Shown here: positions 7,482 through 14,767 of the stretch, piece by piece
Layout of the letters: each line of letters starts with the position of its first letter
Position numbering within the stretch: the first letter of the stretch is position 1
From: Lachnospiraceae bacterium
GTDB lineage: Bacteria > Bacillota > Clostridia > Lachnospirales > Lachnospiraceae
NCBI GenBank assembly: GCA_024681775.1
Contig: JAILAF010000117.1
Coordinates: 1 to 40,750 of the forward strand
Length of the DNA: 40,750 nucleotides
Reading direction: 5' to 3'
Program-made: the position numbers and the translations under genes
The notes under the pieces: generated by a model
Seen by the model: only the letters and a program-made list of their open reading frames with translations
Told to the model about the DNA's origin: nothing
Databases searched by the model: none

Positions 7482-10400
7482 CTAAACTGCCGTTCCCGTG
7501 ATCTCTTTGAACGCCTCCAGTTCCGCGCTCTCTCTGGAGATCCCCTGCTCCTCATACTTGCCGATGGTGCGGATCATCCGCTGGTAGTCTTTGGCGATGA
7601 CCTTCTTAAAGTTCAGGATCTCCTGATCAAAATGCTCCAGGATCTCCTTTCCCAGCTTCGAATCCGTATCCTTCACATAGTCCGTCAGGATGGCTTTCAG
7701 CTCCTCACAGTCATACTTCTCCGTGAGCTCCTCCAGCTCCACCATGTCCTTGTTGATCCTGCGGTAGAGGCTGTGATCTCTGTCCAGGACGTAAGCGATA
7801 CCACCGCTCATACCTGCCGCAAAGTTCTTGCCGGTACTGCCCAGGATCACCACGCGGCCGCCGGTCATATATTCCAGACCATGGTCACCGCAGCCCTCCG
7901 CCACCGCCGTTGCACCGGAGTTCCGGACACAGAAGCGTTCTCCTGCGACACCGCAGATGTATGCTTTCCCGGAAGTAGCGCCGTAGAGGGCCACGTTCCC
8001 GACGATGATATTCTCATCTGCGGCAAAGGTACTCTCCTCGGGAGGACGCACCACCAGCTTTCCGCCGGACAGCCCCTTGCCGAAGCCGTCGTTGGCGTCT
8101 CCCCAGAGCTTTATGGTAAGGCCGTGGGGGAGGAACGCGCCGAAGGACTGGCCGCCGCCGCCGGAAGCCTTGATGAGATAACGCTCCTCGGGCAGCTTTT
8201 CGCAATCCGCTCCGTATCTGCCCACGATCTCCGATCCCAGGATGGTACCGAAGGTCCGGTCCGTGGAACTCACCTCCACGCTGATCTCGGAGCGGTCCTT
8301 TTTCGATGCATGCGCCTTCTGAAACCAGGGCAGAAGCACCCGCTCATCCAGCGTCTCCTCCAGTTTGAAATCATAGCTGCGCTCCGGATCAAAGCGGCTT
8401 TCCGCAACCCCGGCATAGCCGGGGGTCAGGATCCGGTCGAAGAGGATGGTCTGCGCATGGGGCTGAAGGAAATGATCACGCTTCCGCAGGCAATCGGTCC
8501 TGCCGATCATCTCATCCACGGTCCGGAAGCCCAGAGAAGCCATGATCTCCCGCAGCTGCTGCGCCACGAAGATCATAAAGTTCATCACATGTTCGGGCTT
8601 CCCCGCAAAACGCTTCCTAAGCTGCTCGTTCTGGGTTGCGATGCCCACAGGGCAAGTGTCCTTGGAACAAACACGCATCATCATGCATCCCAGGCTCACC
8701 AGGGGTGCCGTTGCAAATCCGTATTCTTCCGCTCCCAGCAGTGCCGCGATGGCCACATCCCTGCCGGTCATGAGCTTGCCGTCGGTCTCGATCCGGACTC
8801 TGGTCCGCAGGCCGCTCTCCAGCAGCGCCTGATGGGTCTCCGCCACGCCCAGCTCCCAGGGCAGTCCGGCACCGTGGACGGAACTGTAAGGTGCAGCGCC
8901 GGTTCCGCCGTCATATCCGGAGATGAGCACCACCTGGGCACCCGCTTTGGCCACACCGGAGGCGATGGTGCCGACTCCCGCCTCGGAAACCAGCTTTACG
9001 GAAATGCGGGCCTTCCGGTTGGCATTTTTCAGGTCATAGATGAGCTGTGCCAGGTCCTCTATGGAATAGATGTCATGATGGGGCGGCGGGGAAATCAGCT
9101 GCACGCCCGGGGTGGAGCATCTGGTGGCAGCCACCCAGGGGTAGACCTTCTTCGCCGGCAGGTTGCCGCCCTCGCCGGGCTTTGCACCCTGGGCCATTTT
9201 GATCTGGATCTCCTCCGCGCTGAGGAGATATTCCTCGGTGACTCCGAAACGGCCGGAGGCCACCTGCTTGACTGCGCTGTTTTTCTCTGTGCCGAAACGG
9301 TCAGAGGCCTCACCGCCTTCACCGGTGTTGGATCTGCCGCCCAGCCGGTTCATGGCGGCGGCGATGGTCTCGTGAGCCTCCCTGGAGAGGGAGCCGTAGC
9401 TCATTGCTCCCACCTGGAAACGCTTCACGATCTCCTCCGTGCTCTCCACTTCGCTGATGTCCACAGGATCCCCCACGGGGACAAACTCCAGCAGGCCTCT
9501 CAGGGTATGAGGGTGCGCCGCATCATCCACCAGCGTCGCATACTCCCGGAACTTCTCATAGTCGCCGGTGCGGACCGCCTGCTGCAGCAAAACGATGACC
9601 TTGGGGCTGTAGAGATGGTCTTCCTTGCCCTTGCCGCTGCGTAAGTTATGAAAGCCCACGCTGTCCAGCACGGGGTCCACGGGCAGTCCCATGGGGTCGA
9701 AGGCTCTGTCGTGTCTGTGGGCGATGCCTTCCTCCAATTCAGGGATCCCCACGCCTCCGACTCTGCTGGCGATCCCGGTAAAGTAACGGTCGATGACCTC
9801 ATCGGACAGGCCGATGGCTTCAAAGATCCGGGCGGACTGATAGGACTGGATCGTGGAGATGCCCATTTTTGCCGCGATCTTCACCACGCCTCCCAGGAGT
9901 GCGTGATCGTAATCATCGATGGCAGTGTGCAGATCCTTGTCCAGGAGTCCCAGGGTGATCAGCTCTTCGATGCACTCGTGGGCCAGGTAAGGATTCACCG
10001 CTCTCGCGCCGAAGCCCAAAACGCAGGCTGCCTGATGCACGTCTCTCACCTCTCCGCTCTCCAGGATCAGAGAGACGGCGGTCCTCTTTTTGGTGTGGAC
10101 CAGATGCTGCTCTACTGCAGAGACCGCCAGCAGCGACGGGATGGGAACATGGTTTTCGTCCACGCCCCTGTCGGAGAGGATGATGATGTTGGCACCACCC
10201 GCCACTGCCCGGTCCACGGAGAGGTACAACTGTTCCACTGCTTTGGAGAGGGATGTGTGCTTATAGTAAAGGAGGGAAACCGTTTCCGTCTTGAAACCCT
10301 TACATTTCATGGAACGGATCTTCATAAGGTCCACACCCGTAAGGATTGGATTGTTCACCTCCAAAACAGTGCAATTGTCACTCTTCTCCCGCAGAAGGTC

Positions 10401-12011
10401 CCCGTCGGATCCGATATAAACGGTGGTGTCCGTCACAATCTTCTCACGGAGAGAGTCGATGGGCGGATTGGTGACCTGCGCAAACTGCTGCTGGAAGAAG
10501 CGGAACAGGGAAGGATCATTTTCCGACAGCGGTGCCAGGGGAACATCGTGTCCCATGGACACCGTGGGCTCCGCCCCGTTCGTAGCCGCCTCCAGGAGAT
10601 AGGTTTTGACCTCCTCGTAGCTGTAGCCGAAGACCTTGTAGAGTCTGTCGCGCTCCTGCTGGGTATGGACGGGAACCTGATGGTTGGGAATGGTCAGATT
10701 CTTCAGGTGGATCAGATGGGCATCCAGCCACTCCCCGTAAGGGTGCGAGGATGCGTAGTATTCCTTGCATTCCTCGTCGGAGATGATCCGTTTTTTCCGG
10801 GTGTCCACCAGCAGCATTCTGCCGGGGGTGAGCCTGGATTTTTTCAGAATATGTGCGGGGTTGATATCCAGCACTCCCACTTCGGAGGACAGGATCAGCC
10901 GGTTATCGTCCGTGATGTAATACCTGGAGGGTCTGAGGCCGTTGCGGTCCAGGGTGGCGCCGAAGAGCTCGCCGTCGGTGAAAAGAATGGCCGCAGGACC
11001 GTCCCAGGGCTCCATCATGGTGGCATAATAATGGTAGAAATCCTTCTTGGTCTCGCTCATGAAGCGGTTGTTCTTCCAGGGCTCCGGGATCAGCGCCATC
11101 ATTGCCAGCGGAAGCTCCATGCCGTTCATATAGAGGAATTCCAGCGTATTGTCCAGCATGGCGGAATCGGATCCCCTGGCGGAGATCACGGGGTAGATCT
11201 TCTCCTTTTCCGCATCCAGCAGAGGAGAATGCATGGTCTCCTCACGGGCCAGCATACGGTCGGAATTGCCCCGGATGGTGTTGATCTCTCCGTTGTGAGC
11301 GATCATGCGGTAGGGATGAGCCCGCTCCCAGCTGGGAAGCGTGTTGGTGGAGAAACGGGAGTGGACCAGCGCAATGGCGGTCTCGTACTCCCTGCTCATG
11401 AGATCCTCATAGAATCTCCGGAGCTGCCCCACCAGAAACATGCCCTTATAGACAATGGTGCGGGAGGATAGAGAGCAGATATAGGTATCTTCCGAGCTTT
11501 GCTCGAACTCTCTGCGCACCACATAGAGCCTTCTGTCAAAGTCCGCGCCCTTATCCAGATCATCCGGTTTTTTCAGGAAGCATTGCCAGATGGCGGGCAT
11601 GCAGTCCCGGGCTCTGCCCCCCAGGATCTCCGGGTGGGTGGGAACCTCTCTCCAGCCGATGACGGAGATCCCCTCCTTCCCTGCGATGACCTCGAACAGT
11701 CTCCGGGCAAAGGTGCGCTTCAGATCGTCCATGGGCAGGAAAAACATTCCGATGCCGTATTCTCCCGGGCCGCCGATCTTCATTTTTTCCTTCTTTGCCA
11801 CGGCGGCGAAGAAAGGGTGAGAGATCTGAAGCAGGATCCCCACGCCGTCGCCAACCGTTCCGCTGGCGTCCTTGCCGGCCCTGTGCTCCAGCTTCTCTAC
11901 GATCGTCAGCGCATCATCCATGACGGAATACTCCGGCACTCCGTCGATCTTTACCACTGCGCCGATCCCGCAGGCATCATGCTCTCTGTCATAAGAAATT
12001 CCGCCTATCAT
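7482..12011 (-). CDS. gltB: Glutamate synthase large subunit
   Basis: A 1509-residue enzyme that converts glutamine and 2-oxoglutarate to two glutamates. The N-terminal glutaminase domain has Cys14 (REHDACGIGAVV), which becomes the nucleophile after removal of a 13-residue leader. A central domain is followed by the FMN-binding synthase barrel with LISGYDGGTGAAPYSS and the 3Fe-4S motif C-x5-C-x4-C in CMMMRVCSKDTC. The C-terminal GXGXG beta-helix domain includes GDHGLEYMTGGRVVILG. The ATG at 12011 (MIGGISYD) is chosen because AAGGA lies 8 nt upstream; the longer frame to 12107 runs through a hairpin-rich leader and is not protein-like. It is the first gene of gltBD, behind a promoter, hexaloop hairpin and terminator about 200 nt upstream. 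Confidence 0.97.
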   Translation of the reverse strand: MIGGISYDREHDACGIGAVVKIDGVPEYSVMDDALTIVEKLEHRAGKDASGTVGDGVGILLQISHPFFAAVAKKEKMKIGGPGEYGIGMFFLPMDDLKRTFARRLFEVIAGKEGISVIGWREVPTHPEILGGRARDCMPAIWQCFLKKPDDLDKGADFDRRLYVVRREFEQSSEDTYICSLSSRTIVYKGMFLVGQLRRFYEDLMSREYETAIALVHSRFSTNTLPSWERAHPYRMIAHNGEINTIRGNSDRMLAREETMHSPLLDAEKEKIYPVISARGSDSAMLDNTLEFLYMNGMELPLAMMALIPEPWKNNRFMSETKKDFYHYYATMMEPWDGPAAILFTDGELFGATLDRNGLRPSRYYITDDNRLILSSEVGVLDINPAHILKKSRLTPGRMLLVDTRKKRIISDEECKEYYASSHPYGEWLDAHLIHLKNLTIPNHQVPVHTQQERDRLYKVFGYSYEEVKTYLLEAATNGAEPTVSMGHDVPLAPLSENDPSLFRFFQQQFAQVTNPPIDSLREKIVTDTTVYIGSDGDLLREKSDNCTVLEVNNPILTGVDLMKIRSMKCKGFKTETVSLLYYKHTSLSKAVEQLYLSVDRAVAGGANIIILSDRGVDENHVPIPSLLAVSAVEQHLVHTKKRTAVSLILESGEVRDVHQAACVLGFGARAVNPYLAHECIEELITLGLLDKDLHTAIDDYDHALLGGVVKIAAKMGISTIQSYQSARIFEAIGLSDEVIDRYFTGIASRVGGVGIPELEEGIAHRHDRAFDPMGLPVDPVLDSVGFHNLRSGKGKEDHLYSPKVIVLLQQAVRTGDYEKFREYATLVDDAAHPHTLRGLLEFVPVGDPVDISEVESTEEIVKRFQVGAMSYGSLSREAHETIAAAMNRLGGRSNTGEGGEASDRFGTEKNSAVKQVASGRFGVTEEYLLSAEEIQIKMAQGAKPGEGGNLPAKKVYPWVAATRCSTPGVQLISPPPHHDIYSIEDLAQLIYDLKNANRKARISVKLVSEAGVGTIASGVAKAGAQVVLISGYDGGTGAAPYSSVHGAGLPWELGVAETHQALLESGLRTRVRIETDGKLMTGRDVAIAALLGAEEYGFATAPLVSLGCMMMRVCSKDTCPVGIATQNEQLRKRFAGKPEHVMNFMIFVAQQLREIMASLGFRTVDEMIGRTDCLRKRDHFLQPHAQTILFDRILTPGYAGVAESRFDPERSYDFKLEETLDERVLLPWFQKAHASKKDRSEISVEVSSTDRTFGTILGSEIVGRYGADCEKLPEERYLIKASGGGGQSFGAFLPHGLTIKLWGDANDGFGKGLSGGKLVVRPPEESTFAADENIIVGNVALYGATSGKAYICGVAGERFCVRNSGATAVAEGCGDHGLEYMTGGRVVILGSTGKNFAAGMSGGIAYVLDRDHSLYRRINKDMVELEELTEKYDCEELKAILTDYVKDTDSKLGKEILEHFDQEILNFKKVIAKDYQRMIRTIGKYEEQGISRESAELEAFKEITGTAV

Positions 12012-12050
12012 CTCGCTCATCCTTTCTGTATGTCGGTTGCTTTTTTCATA

Positions 12051-12159
12051 GCGTATCGCTTGCGATACGCCTGCGCGAGCGCGGTGTCGCAAAGCGACAA
12101 TCCACATTTCCGCGCGAGACGCATCCCGCGGAGCGTTTTTTGCATTTTAATGCAAAAAA
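12051..12159. repeat. End-to-end hairpin array in the gltB leader
   Basis: Four clear inverted repeats follow one another. They are GCGTATCG/CGATACGC with a 4-nt loop (12051-12070), TGTCGC/GCGACA with an AAA loop (12085-12099), ACGC-TCC/GGA-GCGT (12119-12136) and a 10-11 bp T-rich/A-rich palindrome around GCAT/ATGC (12136-12159). A smaller GCGC/GCGC pair lies at 12073-12082. The array sits between the attenuator and the gltB ribosome site, so any gltB mRNA that escapes termination carries it. Function unknown. Confidence 0.6.
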
Positions 12160-12206
12160 AGGCAAAGTCACTCCAATGGTTTCATCCATCAGAGACGACT
12201 TTGCCT
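12154..12206 (-). terminator. Intrinsic attenuator terminator in the gltBD leader
   Basis: Minus-strand arms AGGCAAAGTC (12206-12197) and GACTTTGCCT (12169-12160) are followed by a run of seven T residues (12160-12154). The 27-nt interior contains a small ATGG/CCAT hairpin. The terminator begins about 10 nt after the -10 box, far upstream of gltB, so it works as an attenuator. Its 5' arm overlaps the AAAGTC hexaloop hairpin. Confidence 0.82.
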
Positions 12207-12208
12207 CT
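12191..12208 (-). promoter_or_regulatory. Candidate ANTAR-binding antiterminator hairpin, gltB leader
   Basis: Arms AGAGGC and GTCTCT (6 bp, one G-U) enclose hexaloop AAAGTC (12202-12197), with A1 and G4 as in the glnA and glnN leaders. Position 5 is T instead of G, and the terminator arm has the matching change (GACTTT instead of GCCTTT). The hairpin starts 8 nt after the -10 box. Confidence 0.68.
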
Positions 12209-12216
12209 TGCAGAAC

Positions 12217-12245
12217 ATACTATGCTTTTCGTTTTGCTTTGTCAA
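12217..12245 (-). promoter_or_regulatory. gltBD promoter
   Basis: TTGACA (12245-12240), a 17-nt spacer and TAGTAT (12222-12217) on the minus strand. Spacing and -35 box are the same as in the glnA and glnN promoters. Predicted start of transcription is near 12210. Confidence 0.78.
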
Positions 12246-12306
12246 CCAAAAAGTTTATCACTTTAAAGCGTTACAAACCCGGCACGTTTCCACTGCCTTG
12301 AATCGC

Positions 12307-13374
12307 TCAGGCCGGCTGCTTCTGCCGCTGGCTGAACAGTCTCCTGCGGGGCGCCCTCTCGCTGACGCGCTGCGCCCTGCTCTCAAAAGCCGTTGCAAGC
12401 AGGATCGCGACAAACATCAGGCCGCAGCCCGCCATCTCCCGGAGCGTCAGCACTTCGTGCAGGATCAGCCATCCGGAAAGGGTTCCGAACAGTGACTCCA
12501 TGCACATGATGAGGCTGGCCACCGTGGGCTTCACCCCTTTCTGCCCCACGATCTGCAGGGTATAGGCGATGCCGTTGGAAACGATGCCCGCATAGAGGAT
12601 GCTGGGAAGCGCTGCCAGAATGGCATTTATCTCAATCTCTTCGAAGAGCAGCATGCAGACCGTAGAGATCAGCGCCGTCCCGAGAAATTGCATGGCAGAG
12701 AGCTTCAGCCCGTCGGTCTTGGGCGAAAAATACCCCACCGCCATGATCTGGATGGCAAATCCCACTGCGCACAGCAGGATGAATAGATCGCCTCTGGTAA
12801 GCGTGAAGCTGTCCTTGATGCAAAGCAGGTACATGCCCACCAGGCACAGACCGACGCTGATCCAGAGCTTCCGGTCCGGCTTCTTCCCCACAAAGGTGGA
12901 GATGATGGGCACCAGGATCACGTACAGTGCGGTGATGAGGCTGGACTTTGCAGTGCCGCAGGGATCCCCCTCCGCCACGTAGAGGCCGATGCCGTACTGC
13001 TGGAGCGCGCTGCCCAGAAAGAGGGCGCCGCCGCAGCAAAAGCCTGCGATCAGGAGGACCTTTCTGCCCTCCTTATCCCGGGCCTTCTGGCGCTGGACCA
13101 GCTCCGCGGAATCCACGATCTTACCCTTTCCGGCCTTCCGCTCCTCTCCCACGGGAGTCAGGAAAGCGGTGCGCAGCTTCTTACGTCTGTGCAGATCCCG
13201 GATCAGGATAAAAGGAAACAAAAATGCAGTTCCGATGTAACATCTCAGTGCAAGGAATGTAAAGGTGCCTACGTGTCCGGCGCCCAGGTTCTGGGCCACG
13301 AAAGTGGTGCCCCAGAAAAGGGCTGCGCCCAGGAGCGCCAAAACGCAGACAGCAGATTTTTTACCCGTTGTCAT
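12307..13374 (-). CDS. EamA/DMT-family membrane transporter
   Basis: A 355-residue integral membrane protein with about ten hydrophobic segments in two EamA repeats. The first starts VCVLALLGAALFWGTTFVAQNLGAGHVGTFTFLALR; the second ends in VKPTVASLIMCMESLFGTLSGWLILHE, a strongly conserved EamA stretch. Members export or exchange amino acids and other metabolites; the substrate cannot be read from sequence. A charged insert of about 40 residues (near 65-105) lies in the cytoplasmic loop between helices 2 and 3 and is longer than usual. I start at MTTGKKSAVC (ATG at 13374), with GGAGGG nine nt upstream. It is separated from gltB by the gltB promoter region and from the lipoprotein gene upstream by 54 nt without a recognisable promoter. 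Confidence 0.88.
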   Translation of the reverse strand: MTTGKKSAVCVLALLGAALFWGTTFVAQNLGAGHVGTFTFLALRCYIGTAFLFPFILIRDLHRRKKLRTAFLTPVGEERKAGKGKIVDSAELVQRQKARDKEGRKVLLIAGFCCGGALFLGSALQQYGIGLYVAEGDPCGTAKSSLITALYVILVPIISTFVGKKPDRKLWISVGLCLVGMYLLCIKDSFTLTRGDLFILLCAVGFAIQIMAVGYFSPKTDGLKLSAMQFLGTALISTVCMLLFEEIEINAILAALPSILYAGIVSNGIAYTLQIVGQKGVKPTVASLIMCMESLFGTLSGWLILHEVLTLREMAGCGLMFVAILLATAFESRAQRVSERAPRRRLFSQRQKQPA

Positions 13375-13428
13375 AGTCAATCCCTCCGTCGGTATTTACT
13401 ATCACTCCGGGATCACATCCTCCTGCGT

Positions 13429-14112
13429 TCAAAGAAAGCGGGCATTCCGTAAGGTACAGTAAGTGTAGTCGCCTTCCTTATAAGTATCAAACTCACCCTG
13501 AACGGTGACCGTATCTCCCGGCTCCGGATAATCCTCCGGATAGCGGTAGTCCTCCGTCAGTTCAAACTCTATGCCCTGGGAGCAGCACGCCGTCGCGTCC
13601 ATGATAATGCACGCAAAATAGGTCGCGTCCGTCCCTTCGTCATGATAGCAGGAATAGTAGCCATCCATGCGGATGGTCTTGCCGATGTAATTCTCCGGAG
13701 TGACCATCATGTCATACACCTCCGAATACACCATGGTACTCGAAAGGATGGTCAGATCGATATCCACATCTTCCGATACAGAGAGCGCTTCGTCCGTCTT
13801 CTCCTCCGGCGCAGGGGCACCGTCATCCACACCGCTCTGCCGGTAGGCAGCGGTCTCGGGAGCCAGGGGGCTGCCCGAATCCGGCGTGATCACGGGGCCT
13901 TCCCCGTCAAAGTAGAATTCCTCTTCGGCGGCAGCGGGGGTCTCTCCCTCTTTTGCCGCATCCTCCGCAGCCATGCCTGCCGCAAGGGCATCATCCACCG
14001 CGGAAGAAGGACTCGCGCTTCTGTCCTTTGCACTTGTATCACTGTAGGAACCGCATGCCGTCAGCAGAAGGAAAAGCAGCAGGCATACGGAGACCTCGAT
14101 CCTTCGTTTCAT
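13429..14112 (-). CDS. Lipoprotein of unknown function with C-terminal OB-like domain
   Basis: A 227-residue protein with a lipoprotein signal peptide (LLLFLLLTACGSY, lipidated Cys20), an acidic low-complexity linker (about 25-115) and a folded C-terminal domain (about 118-227). That domain has alternating strands such as YIGKTIRMDGYYSCY and PGDTVTVQGEFDTY, and a Cys-Cys pair in DATACCSQGIEFEL. The layout recalls the C-terminal domains of clostridial surface lipoproteins and TIGR03943-like proteins with a CCxxD-type motif, but I do not recognise the family. AGGAG lies 7 nt before the ATG at 14112. Probably anchored on the outer face of the membrane. Confidence 0.8.
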   Translation of the reverse strand: MKRRIEVSVCLLLFLLLTACGSYSDTSAKDRSASPSSAVDDALAAGMAAEDAAKEGETPAAAEEEFYFDGEGPVITPDSGSPLAPETAAYRQSGVDDGAPAPEEKTDEALSVSEDVDIDLTILSSTMVYSEVYDMMVTPENYIGKTIRMDGYYSCYHDEGTDATYFACIIMDATACCSQGIEFELTEDYRYPEDYPEPGDTVTVQGEFDTYKEGDYTYCTLRNARFL

Positions 14113-14141
14113 CTCAAATCTCCTATTTAAATGATGGAGGC

Positions 14142-14161
14142 AAAAAAAGGAAGGCCCTTCC
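14142..14161 (-). terminator. Short terminator-like hairpin upstream of the lipoprotein gene
   Basis: On the minus strand GGAAG, loop GGC and CTTCC (14161-14149) are followed by seven T residues (14148-14142). It lies about 30 nt before the lipoprotein start codon. The stem is only 5 bp, so it could be a weak attenuator or chance. Confidence 0.35.
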
Positions 14162-14277
14162 GCGCCCCCATCGGTTTTATGAGTTATTTTCTGCCCTCAT
14201 TCTATGGCAAATCCAGTGTTTCCGCAAGGAGACTATATCCCTTAAAAAAGTTTTTTGAGAAATTTTGAAAAAAGATG

Positions 14278-14307
14278 TTGACACTCCTACGACAGTCGTA
14301 GTATATT
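14278..14307 (+). promoter_or_regulatory. padR operon promoter
   Basis: TTGACA (14278-14283), an 18-nt spacer and TATATT (14302-14307). The spacer contains the perfect dyad CTACGAC-A-GTCGTAG (14287-14301), so a bound repressor would block RNA polymerase directly. Confidence 0.78.
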
Positions 14308-14382
14308 CACTTCGACAGATGTAGTACGACAGTCGTAGTACGACAAACATAGCACGGCACACGTAGTACGACAGTCGTAAAT
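14290..14382 (+). repeat. Six 14-nt operator repeats in the padR promoter
   Basis: The unit CGACAGTCGTAGTA occurs at 14290-14303 and then, after a 9-nt gap holding most of the -10 box, in five contiguous copies: 14313-14326, 14327-14340, 14341-14354, 14355-14368 and 14369-14382. Copies at 14290, 14327 and 14369 keep the dyad TACGAC-A-GTCGTA; the others are degenerate. The array runs from the promoter spacer to about 10 nt before the ribosome site of padR. It probably binds the PadR protein encoded just downstream. Confidence 0.85.
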
Positions 14383-14404
14383 AAATAGAGACAGGAGGAA
14401 GCCA

Positions 14405-14767
14405 ATGGTTGAAATCAGCAGTGATGTGATCCGCGGCTACAACGACACCATGATCCTGAGCATCCTCATGAAGGAGCCGTCCTACGGGTACGAGATCTCC
14501 AAGCAGATCAAAAGCATCTCCGACGGGAAGTACATCATCAAGGAGACCACCCTCTACTCCGCCTTCACGAGAATGGAAAAGAACGGATACATTGAATCGT
14601 TCGTAGCGGACCCCGATCCCGAAGGGAACGGAAAGAAGCGCACCTATTACCGCCCCACCGAACAGGGAAAAGCTTACTACAGCGAAAAGTGTGCGGAATG
14701 GGAACTGACCAAGGAAGTGGTCGAGAGATTCATCAACAATAAGGAGAATGGATATGGAGACAATTAA
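14405..14767 (+). CDS. PadR-family transcriptional regulator
   Basis: A 120-residue winged-helix repressor. The segment from DVIRGYNDTMILSILMKEPSYGYEISKQI through GKYIIKETTLYSAFTRMEKNGYIES to KKRTYYRPTEQGKAYY is the standard PadR domain, followed by a short helix for dimerisation (about 95-117). AGGAGG lies before the ATG at 14405. The six 14-nt dyad repeats around the promoter point to tight autoregulation. The following gene starts inside its 3' end, and the trio PadR / HAAS-type membrane protein / DUF4097 is a recurring Firmicutes module linked in other species to envelope stress; that role here is inference. Confidence 0.93.
   Translation: MVEISSDVIRGYNDTMILSILMKEPSYGYEISKQIKSISDGKYIIKETTLYSAFTRMEKNGYIESFVADPDPEGNGKKRTYYRPTEQGKAYYSEKCAEWELTKEVVERFINNKENGYGDN

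Noticed and set aside
7632..11471. Two long open frames (670 and 607 codons) on the plus strand
   Set aside because: They lie entirely opposite gltB, are rich in His, Gln and Gly without domain motifs, and mirror its codon bias; shadow frames.
12012..12107. N-terminal extension of GltB in the same frame
   Set aside because: The 32 extra codons are Arg-rich, run through the hairpin array, have no ribosome site and place the catalytic Cys too far from the start.
14290..14382. The 14-nt repeats as a CRISPR or replication origin
   Set aside because: Units are contiguous without spacers, overlap a promoter and precede a PadR gene; there is no replication gene nearby. Operators explain them better.
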